From positions 1 to 64,000 of the forward strand of contig QHPU01000042.1 in assembly GCA_003219175.1 (NCBI GenBank): a stretch of 64,000 nt of DNA, read 5' to 3'. A program made the translations under genes and the position numbers. Below the pieces are notes generated by a model. That model saw only the letters and a program-made list of their open reading frames with translations. It was not told the DNA's origin and did not search any database. Shown one piece after another: positions 18,968 through 26,178 of this stretch; the first letter of the stretch is position 1, and each line of letters begins with the position of its first letter. The DNA is from Verrucomicrobiota bacterium. GTDB taxonomy: Bacteria; Verrucomicrobiota; Verrucomicrobiia; Chthoniobacterales; UBA10450.

Positions 18968-20154
18968 GCCGCTCCCTGGAAAATCTCGAGCAGTTTGCGA
19001 TTGATGTCATTCTCGAGCGTCGGGGTGGAGTTCGGGCGGCTCTGTTGCGCTCTTTTCTTTATTTTCTCTCGCTCATTTACGAACGCCTCGTGCAGTTCCG
19101 TTTGTTCCTTTATCGCAAACGCATTTTTCGTGAGCGCGCTCTCGGCTGCCTCGTTATCAGCATCGGAAATCTCACTGTCGGTGGAACAGGCAAGACTCCG
19201 ATTGTGGAAAAAATTGCGCGTGCTTTGCAAAAGGGCGGACGTCACGTTGCCATCCTCAGTCGTGGTTATAAAAGTGTTCCGCGGCCGAGCAAACGCGGTT
19301 TGCTAGCAAAATTACGCGGCGACAATCCCGATCCACCACGGGTCGTCTCCGATGGAAAAGCACTGCTGCTCGATTCGCTGACCGCGGGAGACGAACCCTA
19401 CATGCTGGCGCATAACTTGAAAAATGTCGCCGTGCTGGTCGATAAGGATCGGGTTAAGAGCGGGCTCTTCGCGATTGAAAGAATGAATGCCGATACCTTG
19501 CTGCTCGACGACGGTCTACAATATCTCCACCTCAAGCATCGGCTCGATATCGTGCTGGTTGATCGGCAGGCGCCGTTCGGAAATGAATTTCTTTTGCCGC
19601 GTGGAACACTGCGCGAACCGCCGCGGAATTTGCGCCGTGCCAGTTACATTTTCATCACCAAAAGTACCGGCGAATCTAATGAAAAGCTGATCAAACGAAT
19701 CCGTCGTTACAATCGCACCGCGGAAATAATCGAGTGCGCGCACAAGCCGTTACATCTCAAAAATGTCGTGACCGGCGAGATTGCACCGCTGGAAAAATTA
19801 CGTAGCACTTACATCGGTTCCCTTTGCGCAATTGCCGCCCCGGACAGCTTCGAAGACGGATTACGTAAGCTCGGCGCCAAGATCGAAATCGCCAAACGCT
19901 ACATCGATCATCACCGTTACACCGATGCGGAACTGCAGAATTTCATCAATCGTTGTATCCGCCGCGATTTGGAAATGGTGGTCACAACCGAGAAAGACGC
20001 CGTGCGGTTCCCCTTACTAGTAAAAACCGAAGTCCCGATTTTTTTCCTGCGGGTGGAAATCGAAATTTTAAGCGGCCACGAGACCTGGGAACATTGCGTG
20101 GCGCGCATCTGTAAACCGCAACCAATGCTGACGCCGGAACGATTCTTTGCGTGA
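18964..20154 (+). CDS. lpxK: Tetraacyldisaccharide 4'-kinase LpxK
   Basis: Adds the 4'-phosphate to lipid A precursor at the inner membrane, evidence for lipopolysaccharide. It has 396 residues with an N-terminal hydrophobic helix (LLRSFLYFLSLIYERLVQF, about 27-45) and a P-loop GNLTVGGTGKTP at 68-79. The family motif DDGLQH is DDGLQY here (His to Tyr), followed by LHLKHRLDIVLVD. The C-terminal half has the usual RYIDHHRYTD and TTEKDAVRF patterns. The start ATG overlaps the thrB stop. Confidence 0.93.
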   Translation: MSRSLENLEQFAIDVILERRGGVRAALLRSFLYFLSLIYERLVQFRLFLYRKRIFRERALGCLVISIGNLTVGGTGKTPIVEKIARALQKGGRHVAILSRGYKSVPRPSKRGLLAKLRGDNPDPPRVVSDGKALLLDSLTAGDEPYMLAHNLKNVAVLVDKDRVKSGLFAIERMNADTLLLDDGLQYLHLKHRLDIVLVDRQAPFGNEFLLPRGTLREPPRNLRRASYIFITKSTGESNEKLIKRIRRYNRTAEIIECAHKPLHLKNVVTGEIAPLEKLRSTYIGSLCAIAAPDSFEDGLRKLGAKIEIAKRYIDHHRYTDAELQNFINRCIRRDLEMVVTTEKDAVRFPLLVKTEVPIFFLRVEIEILSGHETWEHCVARICKPQPMLTPERFFA

Positions 20155-20161
20155 TTAAGCC

Positions 20162-20267
20162 GGTCATTCCCGAGCGGAAACGTCATTCCCGTCGGATCGA
20201 AGGATCCCGCGGCGATAGCTTCAACGGCAACTTCCTCGGGGCCGCTCGACTTTCGCTCGGGATGACG
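20162..20267. repeat. GTCATTCCCGAGCG palindromic repeat (family 1, copy C, rearranged)
   Basis: Left arm duplicated (GTCATTCCCGAGCGG, then GTCATTCCCGTCGG), core with CAACGGCAACTTC, and right arm CTCGACTTTCGCTCGGGATG. This is a diverged or composite copy between lpxK and the LigD-like gene. Confidence 0.8.
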
Positions 20268-20281
20268 GCAATTTAAACGCA

Positions 20282-21190
20282 ATGCCGGGAAAAGCGGAGT
20301 TAGTCGTCGAAGGAAGAAAGCTTTCGGTCTCGAACCTGAATAAGGTTCTCTATCCCAAGGTCGGCTTCACCAAGGGACAGGTTGTCGATTATTATATCCG
20401 GATCGCGCCAGTGCTTATGCCGCATCTGCGCGACCGGCCGCTAACGATGAAGCGTTACCCAAACGGGGTAGATGCAGAATTCTTTTACGAAAAGAATTGT
20501 CCATCCCATCGACCGAAGTGGGTGAAGACGGCGAAAGTTTGGAGTGAAGGCAATAACCGGATGATGCATTACTGTCTGGCACAGGATTTACCAACCCTGG
20601 TTTGGGCCGCAAATCTCGCTGATCTGGAGTTACACACCTCGTTAGCGAAAAAGAAGGACGTGGCACAACCGACGATGATGGTGTTCGACCTCGATCCCGG
20701 AGCGCCGGCTGACATTGTGCAGTGCTGCCAGGTCGGACTTTGGCTGCACGATTTGTTGGCGAGGATGAAATTAAAATCGTTTGCGAAAACGAGCGGGTCG
20801 AAAGGCCTGCAAGTTTACGCGCCGCTGAACACGCCGGTCAGTTTCGATCAGACGAAAGAATTATCGCGTGCCTTTGCCCAGCACCTGGAGGGCGAACATC
20901 CAAATCTCGTTACTTCTAACATGTCCAAAGCGGTGCGGAAGGGAAAGATATTTGTTGACTGGAGTCAGAATGACGAACACAAGACCACCATTTGCGTTTA
21001 TTCGCTGCGCGCCAAAGAAGAACCCACCGTCTCGACACCGGTGACGTGGGAGGAGATCGCGAATTGCTTGAAAAAGAAGAAGGCCGATTTGTTGAAATTT
21101 CTTTCGGACAAAACATTGTCACGTGTTGAAAAAATGGGCGACTTGTTTGAGCCGGTTGAGAAATTAAAACAGAAGCTGCCAAAAAAATGA
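20282..21190 (+). CDS. Stand-alone LigD-type polymerase/primase domain protein
   Basis: A 302-residue archaeo-eukaryotic-primase-like polymerase as found in bacterial non-homologous end joining, where it fills gaps at Ku-bound ends. Motifs: FTKGQVVDYYIRIAP and RPLTMKRYPNG near 30-62, metal ligands in VFDLDPG (Asp136, Asp138), KTSGSKGLQVYAP near 168-180, and VDWSQN with the third acidic residue near 226. The ligase and 3'-phosphoesterase domains of full LigD are absent, and no ku gene is in the window. A cupin gene follows 35 bp downstream, perhaps co-transcribed. Confidence 0.9.
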   Translation: MPGKAELVVEGRKLSVSNLNKVLYPKVGFTKGQVVDYYIRIAPVLMPHLRDRPLTMKRYPNGVDAEFFYEKNCPSHRPKWVKTAKVWSEGNNRMMHYCLAQDLPTLVWAANLADLELHTSLAKKKDVAQPTMMVFDLDPGAPADIVQCCQVGLWLHDLLARMKLKSFAKTSGSKGLQVYAPLNTPVSFDQTKELSRAFAQHLEGEHPNLVTSNMSKAVRKGKIFVDWSQNDEHKTTICVYSLRAKEEPTVSTPVTWEEIANCLKKKKADLLKFLSDKTLSRVEKMGDLFEPVEKLKQKLPKK

Positions 21191-21225
21191 TCCCTTAAAT
21201 CAAGGCCTGGTTGGTCTCTGGAGAT

Positions 21226-21711
21226 ATGCAAAAAGTAAACGTTAACGAAATTCAGGAACGCGAGCGGCAATCCCCAAATGGCAAATTTGCTCGGGCGTCA
21301 AAAGATATTTCAATTGCTCTCGGCCGGGACCCGGAATCCTTTGACTTAAGAAAGCGGCATCCGTTTGATCTGGCATTGATACGGATTCCAAAAGGGAAGG
21401 CGCTTTGTCCATACCATTCTCATTCGGCTGAATCAGAACTTTACCTGGTGGTGTCAGGAAAGGGGAGTATTCGCGACAAAAAAGGAACGACAACGGTGAC
21501 CGCGGGGGACGCCTTCTTTTTTGGCCCGGGTGAAGCACATCAACTCAGCAACGCGGGCGAGGAAGATTTTGTTTACTACGTCATTGCAGACAATCCGCGT
21601 GGCGATTCCTGTTATTATCCGGACAGTGGAAAATTCGCCGTCATGAAAGAAGGAGCTAACGAGGTAATCGTAAAAGGGACGGAAACTGATTACTTCGACG
21701 GCGAAGAATAA
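21226..21711 (+). CDS. Cupin-domain protein
   Basis: A 161-residue single-domain cupin. Metal-binding motif 1 reads CPYHSHSAESELYLVVSGKG (about 65-84), motif 2 GDAFFFGPGEAHQLSN (about 97-112), so His/Glu ligands are present. The ATG at 21226, with CTGGAG eight bases upstream, is preferred over a TTG at 21211. Substrate unknown; sugar-isomerase-like or small-molecule-binding cupins are the nearest visual match. Confidence 0.8.
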   Translation: MQKVNVNEIQERERQSPNGKFARASKDISIALGRDPESFDLRKRHPFDLALIRIPKGKALCPYHSHSAESELYLVVSGKGSIRDKKGTTTVTAGDAFFFGPGEAHQLSNAGEEDFVYYVIADNPRGDSCYYPDSGKFAVMKEGANEVIVKGTETDYFDGEE

Positions 21712-21800
21712 GCTTATCCGCCACAGACAGCCAGACCTAGAGCTTTATTTTTTGGCGTCATTTCGCGAGACGTATGGGTAACTCTTTCGTGCAATAACAA

Positions 21801-22229
21801 TCAATCGCCCGGCGGTGGCGGTGGCGGCGGCGGCGGGCCGGGCGGCATGAACCCATGCCTGTGCAGTAGCCGACTATGGCGTTTTTCCATTTCTTCCAAT
21901 TTGACGCGCTGTTCCGGGGTGAGGAGCGGCTGCATCTCGCGATGCGTTTGATTAAAGATCTCGTGGACGCTTCGCATCGTTTGTTCGCGTGCCATCGTCA
22001 GTTGAGAAGCGGCGCGATCGATTATGGGTGAGATTTTCAGCATTTGGTCGGGCGTGAGTTTCAGTTCCGCTCGCATCCGTTCTTTCATATGTTGCGCCAT
22101 GGAACCTGGAGCCATGCGCGCGAAAAAGGCCTGGTGCATGTGAATGGCGCCGAAAAACCCGCAGGCAGCACCGGCGAGAAAGATCAGCACAAAGGCGACA
22201 ATCAGTTTCCAGCGCAAAGATTTGTTCAT
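21801..22229 (-). CDS. Membrane-anchored Spy/CpxP/CnrX-like periplasmic sensor
   Basis: A 142-residue protein with an N-terminal signal-anchor (LIVAFVLIFLAGAACGFFGA, about 9-28). Next comes a His/Met-rich helix (HMHQAFFARMAPGSMAQHMK), then two LTxxQ-type motifs (LKLTPDQM and LLTPEQR) typical of Spy/CpxP/CnrX helical hairpins. It ends in a poly-proline tail (PPGPPPPPPPPPGD). It is third in an ATGA-coupled operon after an ECF sigma factor and a probable anti-sigma protein, the gene set of the CnrYXH cobalt/nickel sensor. A role as periplasmic metal or envelope-stress sensor is inferred. Confidence 0.82.
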   Translation of the reverse strand: MNKSLRWKLIVAFVLIFLAGAACGFFGAIHMHQAFFARMAPGSMAQHMKERMRAELKLTPDQMLKISPIIDRAASQLTMAREQTMRSVHEIFNQTHREMQPLLTPEQRVKLEEMEKRHSRLLHRHGFMPPGPPPPPPPPPGD

Positions 22230-22516
22230 TCGCCGAGGTCGTTTTGGATAGCCGTGTCCGCCATTGCGTACTCTGTTGGAAGGTCGTTGTTGGAAATCGA
22301 CGTGCGGTAAAGGCCCGCTGTCGCCAGCGCTATAATTGCCAGCGCGATCATGGCAGCACGTTGCGCGAACCGCGCAATGATTGCCGATCCGTTCGGAGAC
22401 GATTCACGGGCCAATGCGAGAACCCGGGTGTCGAAACCAAACGGCATTTCGGAGGTTGGAGTCGGACCGGCAGCGGCACGAAACAAGCGATCCAGGATAC
22501 GGTCGGATCTTTTCAC
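22226..22516 (-). CDS. Probable small anti-sigma factor (CnrY-like)
   Basis: A 96-residue protein with a short cytoplasmic N-terminus (about 1-45), one transmembrane helix (AAMIALAIIALATAGLY, about 53-69) and a short periplasmic tail. It starts in an ATGA overlap with the sigma gene and ends in an ATGA overlap with the Spy-like gene. Size, topology and position match CnrY-type anti-sigma proteins. No zinc-binding HxxxCxxC anti-sigma motif is present. The function is inferred from context. Confidence 0.7.
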   Translation of the reverse strand: MKRSDRILDRLFRAAAGPTPTSEMPFGFDTRVLALARESSPNGSAIIARFAQRAAMIALAIIALATAGLYRTSISNNDLPTEYAMADTAIQNDLGE

Positions 22517-23082
22517 AACAATCCTCCGATCTGTTTGCGCAGTTTTTGGCGCGCGCGAAAAGCTCGTATTTTAACGGTGGCCGCGCTCCAGCCGGTTAGC
22601 TTTTGCACTTCCGCGACACTGCGTGCTTGCAGATAGAGCATATCGATCACGAGCCGTTCCACTGGTTTCAACATCCCGAGTAATTTGTCCACCAAATCCC
22701 GTGCGGCCAGTGAGCGATCCGGCGCCAGCGTTTCGTCCGACGCAGCCAGATTTTCCAGCATGGCAGTTTGTTCTTCGCTCAGATCGGCATGGCGTAATTC
22801 CGGACGTGCTTTTTCTGATGCCAGCTGATTGCGGCAGGTGTTTACCGCGATGCGCGAAACCCAATGCGAGATCGGCGCCTTGCCTGAGTATTGGCCAAGA
22901 TTTTGAAAAACCTTTACGAAAATCATTTGTGATAAGTCCTCTTCGGCAACGCGGCGCGCTCTATAGCCACGCACAATTTTCGCCACCACCGGATATAACT
23001 GGCGGATGAGCTCGCGGGCAGCGTCGTCGTCACCTTGGCGTGCGCGATCGACCAGTGTGCGAACGTGCTCATCGTCGTCCAT
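22513..23082 (-). CDS. ECF-family RNA polymerase sigma factor
   Basis: A 189-residue sigma-70 group 4 protein. Region 2 (about 28-90) includes VAEEDLSQMIFVKVFQNL and the promoter-melting ISHWVSRIAVNTCRNQL. Region 4 (about 135-185) includes ERLVIDMLYLQARSVAEV and the helix-turn-helix WSAATVKIRAFRARQKLR. It is the first gene of a three-gene operon with a small membrane protein and a Spy-like sensor. A promoter candidate of matching type lies 33 bases upstream and another in front of the divergent Spy-like gene, suggesting autoregulation and at least one target. Confidence 0.9.
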   Translation of the reverse strand: MDDDEHVRTLVDRARQGDDDAARELIRQLYPVVAKIVRGYRARRVAEEDLSQMIFVKVFQNLGQYSGKAPISHWVSRIAVNTCRNQLASEKARPELRHADLSEEQTAMLENLAASDETLAPDRSLAARDLVDKLLGMLKPVERLVIDMLYLQARSVAEVQKLTGWSAATVKIRAFRARQKLRKQIGGLL

Positions 23083-23113
23083 GCGTAGAGAAAGGTATCC
23101 ACACCAGAGGAAA

Positions 23114-23141
23114 AGACCGGATGCAAGCCCTTCCGGTTACA
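23114..23141 (-). promoter_or_regulatory. Candidate ECF-type promoter of the sigma operon
   Basis: On the minus strand TGTAACC (23141-23135), 17 bases, then GTCT (from 23117). The GTC lies about 33 bases before the sigma-factor ATG. The same layout, TGTACCC-N17-GTC, faces the other way at 23168-23194. Spacing and the GTC -10 element fit ECF promoters in general. Confidence 0.5.
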
Positions 23142-23167
23142 ATTTTTCCTGAGGATAACGAGTTTTT

Positions 23168-23194
23168 TGTACCCAAAGCAGGAACCTGCCGGTC
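23168..23194 (+). promoter_or_regulatory. Candidate ECF-type promoter of the Spy-like gene
   Basis: TGTACCC (23168-23174), 17 bases, GTC (23192-23194), 42 bases before the ATG at 23237. It shares the spacing and the flanking CCG-GTC with the divergent candidate at 23114-23141. Confidence 0.5.
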
Positions 23195-23236
23195 ATCCAT
23201 TAGCGAAGGCGGAATCACACGCCGCAAATACAAAAT

Positions 23237-23602
23237 ATGAAACAAACATTGACAATAATTGCAGCAATCGCGCTGGGAGCATTTAGCTTCCTGCAGGCGC
23301 AACCTCCGGGCGGGCCGCACGGCGGCTGGCATTCGAATCCTCTGGAGGAGATGACCTCGACGCTCAACCTGACAGACGCGCAAAAGGCAAAAGTACAGCC
23401 AATCTTGGATCAGGCGAAACCACAGCTTAAGGCGATCCATGAAGAGGCAATGACTAAGGCCAAGGCGGTAATGGACGCATCGCTGACGCAAATCCGGCCA
23501 CTGCTGACGCAGGAACAGCAGACCAAACTGGATGGCATCGTAAAGGCGCATGAAGACATGCACAATGCGATGAAAGAGTTGCACGACGCCAAGGCAAAAT
23601 AA
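23237..23602 (+). CDS. Secreted Spy/CpxP-like (LTxxQ) protein
   Basis: A 121-residue protein with a signal peptide (MKQTLTIIAAIALGAFSFLQAQ). The mature part starts with a Gly/His/Pro-rich stretch (PPGGPHGGWHSNP), which could bind metal, then a helical hairpin with two LTxxQ-type repeats (LNLTDAQK near 51, LLTQEQQ near 94). Spy-type proteins are periplasmic chaperones or stress buffers. It is transcribed away from the sigma operon and carries a matching promoter candidate, so it is the probable target of that sigma factor. A clear terminator follows. Confidence 0.85.
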   Translation: MKQTLTIIAAIALGAFSFLQAQPPGGPHGGWHSNPLEEMTSTLNLTDAQKAKVQPILDQAKPQLKAIHEEAMTKAKAVMDASLTQIRPLLTQEQQTKLDGIVKAHEDMHNAMKELHDAKAK

Positions 23603-23626
23603 CGGCCTTCGTCGCAGCGGGGAGAA

Positions 23627-23663
23627 GGGCGGCGTTCGGAGAGGGGCGCCGTCCTTTTTTTTT
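23627..23663 (+). terminator. Intrinsic terminator after the Spy-like gene
   Basis: GGGCGGCG (23627-23634) pairs with CGCCGTCC (23647-23654), one G-T wobble, 12-base loop, followed by nine T residues (23655-23663). It lies 25 bases after the stop codon. Confidence 0.8.
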
Positions 23664-23734
23664 ATGGCCGCTGTCCCAGTGACAGATCTTTCGCATTTGG
23701 CGGCGAAGACAACGGCCGCTACCGGAAGACACAA

Positions 23735-25027
23735 TCACTCGAAACGCAAGGCCTTCACCGGGTCCAAACGCGCGGCGAAATAGGCCGGGATGAGAGCGGC
23801 GATGGAACAGATCAAAAATGCGCTCACACAAATGAGTGTAACGTCACGCGGGATTACTTCCGCCGGAATTGACGAGAATTGGTAGACTTCGCGCGGGAAG
23901 ATTTCGATGTGCAAGGTGTTGGCGAGCCATTGACTAAACTCGTTGCGATAACGAATCAGTGTCATTCCGAGTCCAAGTCCCGTTAAAGTTCCAAAAAATC
24001 CAACCACCATTCCCTGTCCCAAGAAAACCCAGACAATTTGTCCGATATTTGCACCGAGAGCTTTCATGATCCCGATTTCGCGACGTTTCTGCACGGTGAC
24101 AGTGATGAGAGTGCTCATGATTCCGAAGGCGGCGACGACAACGATGAAGAAGAGCAGAAAGAACATTACGTTTCGCTCCAGGCGGATTGCCTCGAAGATC
24201 TGACGATTCATATCGATCCAGGTCCGCGCGACTTGCGACACATCGAGGAATTTTTCAATTTCCGCTTTGACCTGGTCGACATCGTACGGATCCTGCGTTT
24301 TCACCGTGATCCCGTGAAGCGCATCGCCCAATCCGTAAAGCTCCTGCCCGATGAAAAGGGGAACTAAAAGGTACTGGGAGTCGTGTACGTAATGTCCAGT
24401 CTCGAAAATTCCGGTTACTGTCAGATCTTTGGGTAAAACGACTTCACGCAATTCTGCGATCGCCTTCTTTTCTTCCTCGGCCGTTGCGTGCTCGAGTTTT
24501 TTGATCCGATCAAGAACGATTGAGAGATTGCCCGGCGAGTAGACGGTTACCGTGTCTCCAACATTCACGTTCAACTGCCGCGCCAATTCGATCCCGAGCA
24601 CGGTGGTATCGCCGCTGAGATCGAGTTTTCCCGCTTTCACAAATTTTTGCAGCGTGACGACCTTCTCTTCCTGTTCTGGATCAATGCCGCGAATAAGCGG
24701 GGCCAGGCGTTGCTCGTTGTGCTCGACAATGACCGGCCCCTGGACGTAAGGCGCGGTTGCGACAACGTGAGGCGTCGCGCGGAGTTTTTCTGTCAAATCA
24801 CGCCAATTCGTCAGTACCTCTTCGCCCGTAACCAAAATGTGAGCGTCAAAATCGATCACCTTTTGTCGCAATTCGCGGTCGAATCCCGTCATTACCGAAA
24901 TCACGAGAATCAGGACAGTGACACCGAGCATGACGCCCAGCACGGAAATCAGGGTGATAATGGAAAGAAACGTGCGCTTCGGCTTCAGGTAACGAAGCGC
25001 GAGAAAAAGGCTGAACGGTAGTTTCAA
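23735..25027 (-). CDS. Lipoprotein-releasing ABC transporter permease (LolC/LolE family)
   Basis: Inner-membrane subunit of the LolCDE-type machine that extracts lipoproteins for the outer membrane. It has 430 residues. The N-terminal SLFLALRYLKPKRTFLSIIT is the Lol/FtsX signature; one helix (about 22-48) is followed by a large periplasmic MacB-PCD-like domain (about 50-270) and three C-terminal helices (about 280-425), ending in FAARLDPVKALRFE as in LolC/E. No LolD ATPase gene is adjacent, and the protein might serve as a LolF-like subunit. DUF2237 lies 28 bp upstream on the same strand. Confidence 0.9.
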   Translation of the reverse strand: MKLPFSLFLALRYLKPKRTFLSIITLISVLGVMLGVTVLILVISVMTGFDRELRQKVIDFDAHILVTGEEVLTNWRDLTEKLRATPHVVATAPYVQGPVIVEHNEQRLAPLIRGIDPEQEEKVVTLQKFVKAGKLDLSGDTTVLGIELARQLNVNVGDTVTVYSPGNLSIVLDRIKKLEHATAEEEKKAIAELREVVLPKDLTVTGIFETGHYVHDSQYLLVPLFIGQELYGLGDALHGITVKTQDPYDVDQVKAEIEKFLDVSQVARTWIDMNRQIFEAIRLERNVMFFLLFFIVVVAAFGIMSTLITVTVQKRREIGIMKALGANIGQIVWVFLGQGMVVGFFGTLTGLGLGMTLIRYRNEFSQWLANTLHIEIFPREVYQFSSIPAEVIPRDVTLICVSAFLICSIAALIPAYFAARLDPVKALRFE

Positions 25028-25055
25028 ATCGCGCTAACGGTGGCGATGAACGGGA

Positions 25056-25415
25056 TTATTTCAATGCGTGTGCCTGCAATTCTTCCAGGGTAACGAATTC
25101 GATGGCGGAGCTGTGGGTTGCCTCGAGATCAACGGGCGCGGCACGTGCGTGGTCGAGCGCGGCTTTCCAGCGCGTGACGCACACGCACCACTTGTCACCC
25201 GGTTTCAAACCGGGAAATCCCCATTCCGGGCGTGGCGTGACCAAGTCATTTCCATCCAGGATAGAGAAGTCGAGAAATTCCTCCGTCACCTGCACGCAGA
25301 CGGTGTGTTGCCCAACGTCCTCCGGGCCGGTACGACAATAGCCGTCGCGATAAAACCCGGTCACCGGGTTGCGACAACAACATTGCAGTTCTGTGCCGAG
25401 GACGTTTGTGGGCAT
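25056..25415 (-). CDS. DUF2237 family protein
   Basis: A 119-residue Cys-rich soluble protein. It shows the family pattern NVLGTELQCCCRNPVTGFYR (split: NVLGTELQ, NPVTGFYRDGYC), TGPEDVGQHTVCVQVTEEFL, GNDLVTP, FPGLKPGDKWCVCVTRWKAA and a C-terminal LEELQ. Biochemical function is unknown. It may be co-transcribed with the Lol permease 28 bp downstream. Confidence 0.88.
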   Translation of the reverse strand: MPTNVLGTELQCCCRNPVTGFYRDGYCRTGPEDVGQHTVCVQVTEEFLDFSILDGNDLVTPRPEWGFPGLKPGDKWCVCVTRWKAALDHARAAPVDLEATHSSAIEFVTLEELQAHALK

Positions 25416-25517
25416 GGCGAAAGAAAATAATAGAACGGTGATGATTTGTCATTTCGATCGAAATCGAGGAATTTCTAGTTATTCCGACGATCAGAATTGC
25501 GTCGACTTTCGCGCGAC

Positions 25518-26030
25518 ATGACGACAAAGCCCCAGGCGATTGCTTATTGGTTGCTGCCGGAAACGGCTGCGCGCGAAGTGTTCGCGGAAAAAATCAGTGA
25601 GCTGGCCAGGCGGTTCGAGACGCCGGTGTTTGCACCGCACGTCAGCGTTTTTATCGCGCCGGCAAATTCGCGCCCTCCAGCCGAAATTTTGCGTGAGCTT
25701 GGGGCGGTCACGATCGAGCTAACGATTCATAGTATTCGATTCAGCGCACAATTTACGAAAACGCTATTTGTGCAATTTGAACGAAGCGTTTCGCTACAGG
25801 AGTTGGGAGACAGAATTTGGAAAGCAAGCCTGGCGCCGGAACGAGATGTCATCGATCCGCATATGAGTTTGCTCTATGCCAGCCTGGCTGCGGAGAAGAA
25901 GAAAGCCTTAGTCGATCAAATAACATTTCCATTTCGGGAAGTTAGTTTTAGCTCAATTTGTGCGATGCGCTGCGCGCGGCCGACGGCGACCATAGCTGAA
26001 GTCGAGCAATGGCGATTACTTGCACCATAG
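25518..26030 (+). CDS. 2H phosphoesterase / cyclic phosphodiesterase-like protein
   Basis: A 170-residue protein starting at ATG 25518. Two HxSx motifs, HVSVFIA (about residue 41) and HMSLLYA (about 114), mark the 2H phosphoesterase fold. The layout resembles plant/yeast cyclic nucleotide phosphodiesterases (ADP-ribose 1'',2''-cyclic phosphate) more than LigT/ThpR, which is present separately at 36275. Substrate uncertain. It is a single gene divergent from DUF2237. Confidence 0.8.
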   Translation: MTTKPQAIAYWLLPETAAREVFAEKISELARRFETPVFAPHVSVFIAPANSRPPAEILRELGAVTIELTIHSIRFSAQFTKTLFVQFERSVSLQELGDRIWKASLAPERDVIDPHMSLLYASLAAEKKKALVDQITFPFREVSFSSICAMRCARPTATIAEVEQWRLLAP

Positions 26031-26178
26031 GCGGCAGCCCCTGGCTCAGGCATCGGGCGCGGCGAAGATAGATCGCACTCAGGATTCTGTCGCGTCCTTC
26101 AAGCTATCGTAACGGGACCGGTACTTTCGGCCCGGACGACGCGCTTCTTACGCGCGCGGATGTACTTCTGCAGAAAAG

